This document shows positions 18,620-23,187 of a stretch of DNA of 23,187 nucleotides, piece after piece (the first letter of the stretch is position 1; the number at the start of each line of letters is the position of its first letter). A program made the translations under genes and the position numbers. The notes beneath the pieces were generated by a model. That model had not been told where the DNA came from. It searched no databases and was given only the letters and a program-made list of their open reading frames with translations. This DNA is from Jimgerdemannia flammicorona (taxonomy: Eukaryota > Mucoromycota > Endogonomycetes > Endogonales > Endogonaceae), in assembly GCA_003990745.1 (NCBI GenBank), contig RBNI01001302.1, positions 1 through 23,187 on the forward strand, in the 5' to 3' direction.

Positions 18620-20263
18620 AGGTCACCTACAGTTCTATGCTTACTACATTCCCAGCAACATTCAAGTTCCCCTCTGCTTCAAGCTCTTCAGTCTCTCTCT
18701 ACTGGATATTTAGAGCTACTAAGATCTCTTGATAGTTCTCACCACAGCCTCCATATTAGACCAGTACTTCTCAAATACTATCTACTACTTTGCCAACTTC
18801 TTTCTAGGGCCCCACAGATAGATAGCATAGTTATTTGCAATTTCCATCAACTCTGCCTTCTTATCTCCATCTACTTTATACTTTTCTACCTCTAGCAGGC
18901 CTACCATCAGTTTATCTCAAATCTTCTATACCACCTCTTCTCCTCACAGAATCTCTCCCCAGTGCCTCTCACTAATTACTCTGAAGTTTACCTCACTCAA
19001 CTCATCAGCTGTAACATTCATCAACATCTTCCACAACTATCTTTTCTCTCCTATTGCCTCATTCACTCTTTGGCCCACCTTCTGCTCTCTAGCCCCTTGA
19101 CCACCATCAGCATCTACCCTCACTAACTCATCTCAGTCCTTCTCTAGCACATCCTATAGCTCATTATTTCCCCCACTCTCTACTGGTACATCATACTGAA
19201 TATGAGTCACCTCTACTATTACCTTATCCTCAATCACCACACTATATACTGGGTCACTCCTTTCTATCAAGATTATCTTTGCCATCATTCCTTCCTCCTC
19301 TGCCCAAGTACTGGCCCTTGATCCAACTCTATTAGCAGCTTTCCTCTCCTCCAGCTACCCTCTCAACTTTACTAATAAATTCTTCTGACACTGCCTCCTC
19401 TGTACCCTCTCTCAGATAGTCCTATCCAATCTCACTTACTTGCTATTCACTATCTCTATCACCATCTTGGCCTCATACTCCTTCTAGGCTAATCTCTTCT
19501 TCTCAACAGCCCTGACCAAGTCCTCTAATATCTCTAGTAAGTCCTCTTCCTCCTCTGACATCCTCTTAACTCTCAAGACCTTGTACTCCACTGGTCTCCA
19601 CTTGAGTACTGCTGGTCAATCCCTTCTCTTTCCAGTATTCTCTTTGTCTACCAGCCTCACTCTGATATCTATATCTCCTATCCTAAACTCTATACCCTTC
19701 TAGACCTGAAAGCCCACATCTATCACATCTCTATACTCTTTGATGATATTGACAATCAGCCCCCTGGCCTCCTCCTTCTTCACTGTTGGTACATTTACCA
19801 CTATCAGCTATACTACTCTAAGGTCCCAGCATAAGTATTAAGCCATAGAAATCACCACCTCTCCTACTACTACATCTTTCTCCAATATCCTCAACATCAA
19901 CTCTTCCTTCTTGAATTCTACCTCAACTCTCTCCAGACTCTTTAAGAACTTCACCAAGACAGCCTCTTTCACTTCTAAGCCAGTAGTCTTAGAACTATCC
20001 TTGCTATGACTGCTAGACCCCAGAAGTACAATATGGTAGTAAATTCAGATACTGATTTCTTGAGTAACAGTGCTGCTACTAGGCCCATTATACTATCAGT
20101 CAGGTTCTCAGGCCTTATGCCCTGCCTCTGTCCAGCTCTATCATTAGCTGTCACATTTGGATTTTTTTTTCAGATTAGCAGTCTCCCTTCTATCAGCAGT
20201 CCTACTCTCTCCAGCTACAACTTCTCCAGCTCTATCACCACTACTCTCAGGAATCTCCCTACC
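18620..20263 (-). pseudogene. LINE D ORF1, broken
   Basis: Minus-strand reading gives NLKKNPNVTAND (near 20150), LTDSIMGLVAALLLKKSVSE (near 20070), VLVKFLKSLERVEVEFKK (near 19935), LCWDLRVV (near 19825) and EYRDVIDVGFQV (near 19720). Each aligns with LINE B ORF1 in the same order. The downstream part is acidic and Lys/Glu-rich. Stops are frequent and at least one frame change is likely near 19980. The first codons are lost because the LTR inserted at the point corresponding to about 15125 in LINE B. Confidence 0.72.
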
Positions 20264-20345
20264 TGTAAGCGCACAACCTCCAAGCCACAGAAATCACACG
20301 TCACCCTCTGAACAAATCTGGAAATCACCTGCAAGATCACGAAGC

Positions 20346-20383
20346 TGAGTCAAACAGAAGTCACAGTGCACAAAGCTGAGTCA
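20346..20383 (+). promoter_or_regulatory. Twin TGAGTCA sites in LTR copy B
   Basis: TGAGTCA at 20346-20352 and 20377-20383 lies in a 31-bp direct repeat (cac.aagctgagtcaa...aagtcac). Both sites and the spacing are the same in copy A. They are about 60-100 bp upstream of the TATATA at 20446. Binding by a Gcn4/AP-1-like factor is inferred. Confidence 0.4.
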
Positions 20384-20445
20384 ATACCAAGTCACGGAAT
20401 ACAAGATTCACACAAACGGGATCTTACCAATTCAGAACAAATGCA

Positions 20446-20451
20446 TATATA
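20446..20451 (+). promoter_or_regulatory. TATA box of the LTR-embedded frame
   Basis: TATATA within gcatatatacccagcccc lies 69 bases before the ATG at 20520 and is conserved in copy A. Confidence 0.5.
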
Positions 20452-20519
20452 CCCAGCCCCAAGATGCGTCAAAACAGAAAACCAAAACAAATAACAACCA
20501 CAACTCCAAACACATAAAC

Positions 20520-21617
20520 ATGACTACTGAGATCTACAACCGCATCCGAGCTGATATTTGGAATGCCATTGTCAACCGAGCTACACCCCCTCTGCCCCTC
20601 ATAAATATCTACAGCCAAGCACCTCTCTACTTCATAGAAGCCCGATGGAACACCCTGAACATGCTTAATGAGGCCCACCGGATTGGACAAATCTCAAGCT
20701 ACTACCAGATCGGCCGCCTTCTGAAAGACATGGTCGAACACCACCATGATACAGACATTACCCAGATGTCTCAACACCAGAAGCTCATTGCCCGCAAACA
20801 CCGAGAACTCTTCTATGAGTACAGTACCTTTATTCCCCGCCTCCGAGTTACTACTAGCGAAATGGTTGCTACCCTGTCCTATGGCCAAATCGACGACATG
20901 ATACAAGAACTCAACCACAATTATCTCGAGTACATTCAGACTACTGACAGAACCTTCCCACACCCTGATGACCACATCCTGCAAATGCCCTAAGTTGGAT
21001 ATGCCATGAAGGATGTCTACGATATAATCAACTTCGATAAAGACGAAGCAGAAGACAATAATCCCTCTGATGCCAACATGACCTCAAGCCAAGAATCTCT
21101 TCCAACTCTGATCACACCGCCAACTCTGCCAATGAACTTACAATAGTTCATAACAGCATACGAGACTTATTGGGACAATGACCACTGGCACGAATACCAA
21201 CCTGTATTCACCCCCGACTACTTCAACTACAATGAAGAGACTGGAGAATACAACCTGTATCTTCAGACAACCCTCGAGATTGAACCAACCACTCCACCAC
21301 CTGAGTATGAGTGACATGAATCACAACTGCCAGCTTACTACAATCCCGCGACTCATAGTGCTGTAACCTATAGAAGGTATGCAGACAGCGAATCCAATGA
21401 AAGCGAAGACAATACACCCCTCCTTCGCCCACCAATACCTTATCCAGCGTACGAGACAGATGATGCTATTCTGTGGGATGGAGATGAAGTCCCAATGTAT
21501 TACTACCTCAGCGAACAAGGAGAAGTAATCTGTGAACCACTCTTCCTAGATGACTACTTCATCAGAGATGAAGCAATCGATGGTGATGTCATCGAAGACT
21601 ACCCAGACAGCGCCTAA
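20520..21617 (+). pseudogene. LTR-embedded protein of unknown function, with three stops
   Basis: One frame of 366 codons runs from ATG at 20520 to TAA at 21615, interrupted by TAA (20991-20993), TAG (21144-21146) and TGA (21312-21314), with no frameshift. Each stop is one C-to-T change from CAA, CAG or CGA. The first 157 codons (MTTEIYNRIRADIWNA..., then QISSYYQIGRLLKDMVEHHH) look like a helical, His/Gln-rich domain. The C-terminal 200 codons are strongly acidic with many Tyr (for example ESNESEDNTPLLRPP, DGDEVPMYYYLSEQ, ending DVIEDYPDSA). I do not recognise the family and see no zinc finger, protease or polymerase motif. It sits entirely between the LTR ends and upstream of the retrotransposon promoter, so it would be made from a separate transcript. 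The comparable case known to me is the sag frame in the mouse mammary tumour virus LTR; no homology is implied. Confidence 0.7.
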
Positions 21618-21680
21618 ACCTATAAATAGATTAGCAGTCATAGTATAGTTAGATTAGCCTTGTACGATATGACTGTGAAC

Positions 21681-21767
21681 TGACTCAGCAGTCAGACGAT
21701 CTCTTGACATGTCAGATCACACTTGTACTATGTGACTGCATTCCGACTTAGCAAAGCACTTAGTGCT
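21681..21767 (+). promoter_or_regulatory. TGACTCA site and perfect palindrome upstream of retrotransposon TATA
   Basis: TGACTCA is at 21681-21687, a third bZIP-type core in this LTR. AGCACT-T-AGTGCT at 21755-21767 is a perfect 6-bp-arm palindrome 40 bp upstream of the TATA box at 21807. Both are plausible factor-binding sites in U3. Confidence 0.35.
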
Positions 21768-21806
21768 ACATCCATATCTAGCATAGTCCAGATAGCCCCT
21801 CACTAG

Positions 21807-21814
21807 TATAAATA
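21807..21814 (+). promoter_or_regulatory. TATA box of the retrotransposon transcript
   Basis: TATAAATA followed by a C-rich stretch. The AATAAA at 21932-21937 lies about 120 bases downstream, so an R region between them, then U5 to 22295, is a consistent reading. Confidence 0.55.
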
Positions 21815-21931
21815 CCCCCTCCCCCAGACCTCAGAATCTCAGACTTGAACAATCCAAACACAACTCCTGAGCACTTTCCCACAATATCCCTTTATACAAC
21901 TACTCTTAGTATAGCAATATCATGAATAGCG

Positions 21932-21937
21932 AATAAA
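21932..21937 (+). terminator. Poly(A) signal in LTR copy B
   Basis: AATAAA in gcgaataaacctatttaataa, between the TATA box and the LTR end. 21938-22295 contains no other feature that I recognise and would be U5. Confidence 0.5.
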
Positions 21938-22297
21938 CCTATTTAATAACCCACAAACCACTCTTAAGTAAATCCGCTCCCTGTTAGGTCCTACTCCTAA
22001 CCCTGTCACGAAATTTCCTAATTGGGTATTGTCTGCAGTGATATGCCGATTCAACTAAGCTGATCTTAGTTTCTTAAACTTCCTGAAATATGGAAAATAC
22101 TGAACATCCAGAACTAGTCTGAAAAAGGACTTTGGTTGAGACGTCAACCCGATCTAGAAATCAATAAGCATAGAGGACGTACTCCATACGACATTGATCT
22201 TGACCATAAGAAAACGGTCTTCCAGAATATCTAGAACTTCCAGAAAACCCTTCCAGAACTACGTAATGGTTACCCTAAAAAGCAACCCTCTTACAAC

Positions 22298-23187
22298 TTG
22301 GTAGCAGCGGTTTACAATCTAATTCCGCTTCAAGACGCTTCCTCACCCCGCCACAAACCCTTCTACGAATTCCTACAAGTTGGTATAAAGCCCAACCTCT
22401 GAACTGGAATTTATTCTGAACTATCTGATAATCTGGAGAGAATTGAACCTGACGTACAAGGACAATTTGACCTCCACACCTACAACAAGTGGGACAAACT
22501 TCATTCAAAGAAAGAAGTACTCCGATTAAACCAACAAATAGGCGAACACCTATTCACCAAACTTCTTGCACTACACCCAGCAAGTCAAGATGAAGAAGGT
22601 CTTATAGAAGCCTTCTTCACTCTTCTCAATAAGAGTTTTGTCAGCTCCACAAATCTGAGCGACCTAGGACAACCAGCGGTAGTCTTTCTAGCCTTAGTTC
22701 CTCACGAAGCCCAAGCCTCTGTAGCCAAGTGGCTTAACTCTACCGACTTTCACCACACCAGGACCAAGACCGCATTATTCTACCGATTCCAGAACAGCAA
22801 GGCCTGCCATATTCTTAAGGAAGAAGCAAGAGAAACCCTTCATCAACTACCTGACCCCGAACCTGAAGCAGGCCCTGCTACAGCCCTACCTGAATCTGAA
22901 ACCAATACCGAACCAGAACTTGACTTTGAATTAAGTCCATCTGAAATCAGATATACAACTGATTCTGTCTACTTTGACGCTGAGCAAACCCAATTACACG
23001 GGGACCAAACCGAAGAGGAGGAGGAGTATCTCACTGAATTCGATCCCGGATATACTGCCAAAGGAGACGAACCTCCATCAGGACAGAACACACCTACACA
23101 GCAACAGACAGCTATCTATCAAGCCCTTACTCCAGATCCACAACTATTACTCCAGTAACTTACACAGACCCAAAGAACCCCATCACA
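22298..23187 (+). pseudogene. Gag-like frame after the primer-binding site (partial, no ATG)
   Basis: A frame overlapping the primer-binding site (TTG GTA GCA GCG GTT) runs to the window end with only two stops, TGA at 22400-22402 and TAA at 23156-23158, each one C-to-T step from CGA or CAA. Between them are 251 codons without a stop. The product is helical in its middle part (NKWDKLHSKKEVLRLNQQIG, EAFFTLLNKSFVSS, HEAQASVAKWLN, ALFYRFQNSKACHILKEEA) and acidic after it (PDPEPEAGP, DQTEEEEEYLTEFDPG). Position directly after the primer-binding site makes Gag the likely role. No in-frame ATG is visible, so either the start has mutated or initiation is elsewhere. No CCHC box appears before the window ends. 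Homology is not recognised by eye. Confidence 0.55.
22299..22310 (+). other. Primer-binding site
   Basis: TGGTAGCAGCGG begins three bases after the CTTACA end of the LTR. TGG complements the CCA end of a tRNA; the rest resembles the TGGTAGCAGAGC-type sites common in LTR retrotransposons. The tRNA cannot be named from the sequence alone. Confidence 0.65.

Larger units (their letters stand above)
16171..20263 (-). mobile_element. LINE D, Tad1-like, interrupted at 5' by long LTR
   Basis: On the minus strand: ORF1 (20263 to about 18620), endonuclease (from about 18575) and RT to about 16345, then the start of the C-terminal region (YLRIYFSVYGSLLP, SLVGRVMVL, matching YLDIWFSVYGTVLP and SLVGRIVVL of LINE A). 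It breaks off near 16171 against fragment C without a tail. The right end is cut by the LTR at 20264; the missing 5' part should lie beyond the LTR element, outside the window. Confidence 0.8.
20264..22295 (+). mobile_element. Long LTR, copy B (2,032 bp), containing a reading frame
   Basis: It starts TGTAAG (20264-20269) and ends CTTACA (22290-22295), a perfect 6-bp inverted repeat with TG...CA ends. Three bases later is a primer-binding-site-like sequence (22299). The left boundary is confirmed by copy A, which has the same first bases next to unrelated DNA. The LTR interrupts LINE D; ctacc at 20259-20263 would be the target duplication. Inside are an early promoter region with TATATA (20446), a reading frame (20520-21617), then a second promoter region with TATAAATA (21807) and AATAAA (21932), which would delimit U3, R and U5 of the retrotransposon itself. 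Whether the element is of Gypsy type cannot be told, since pol is outside the window. Confidence 0.72.

Noticed and set aside
20469..20984. Minus-strand frames opposite the LTR-embedded gene, with a counterpart at 9-275 plus
   Set aside because: The sense frame has the ATG in both copies, the TATA box, and codon changes concentrated at third positions; the antisense frame does not extend as far and starts from TTG.
1..23187. tRNA or rRNA genes
   Set aside because: I saw no cloverleaf with A/B boxes and no recognisable rRNA segment on either strand, though a scan by eye is not exhaustive.

Overview
The window looks like a transposable-element graveyard from a filamentous fungus. The evidence is nested Tad1-like LINEs, a Ty3/Gypsy chromovirus with an integrase chromodomain, a hAT transposase, and short spliceosomal introns of 88-95 bp. 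Basidiomycota seems more likely than Ascomycota, but the sequence does not settle this. No intact cellular gene can be asserted. Almost every recognisable reading frame is broken by stops that a C-to-T change on one strand or the other could explain, which resembles RIP or deaminated 5-methylcytosine.

Layout. 1-434 is the terminal part of a long LTR on the minus strand (copy A), inserted into a hAT transposase remnant (435-1013). 1014-4330 is a low-copy stretch with several minisatellites and an unrecognised, broken, intron-containing gene on the minus strand (about 1930-3971). About 4400-10032 is LINE A on the plus strand: ORF1, ORF2 (endonuclease, reverse transcriptase, C-terminal CCHC-like motif), poly(A) signal and a 66-base A tail. 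10033-12344 is the 3' half of a Gypsy chromovirus (integrase, chromodomain, polypurine tract, 464-bp 3' LTR). Its integrase is interrupted by a tiny poly(T) retroposon with a 14-bp target duplication. 12345-20263 holds three related LINE pieces, all on the minus strand: B (ORF1 plus endonuclease), C (a lone RT core) and D (ORF1, endonuclease, RT). 20264-22295 is a 2,032-bp LTR (copy B) inserted in LINE D, followed by a primer-binding site and a gag-like frame that runs to the window end.

The most unusual object is this last element. Its LTR begins TGTAAG, ends CTTACA, is followed three bases later by TGGTAGCAGCGG, and carries within it a reading frame of about 365 codons with its own TATA box and twin TGAGTCA sites. 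Copy A at the left edge shares the same terminus and the same frame. Over the 59 codons compared the differences are mostly synonymous, suggesting that the LTR-borne protein was under selection.

How the parts relate: these elements do not form a pathway. The order of events is partly readable. The long LTRs inserted into the hAT gene and into LINE D, and the poly(T) retroposon inserted into the Gypsy. The Gypsy and LINE A meet at the A tail, but no 5' half of the Gypsy is visible on the other side of LINE A, so a deletion, rearrangement or assembly error must lie there.
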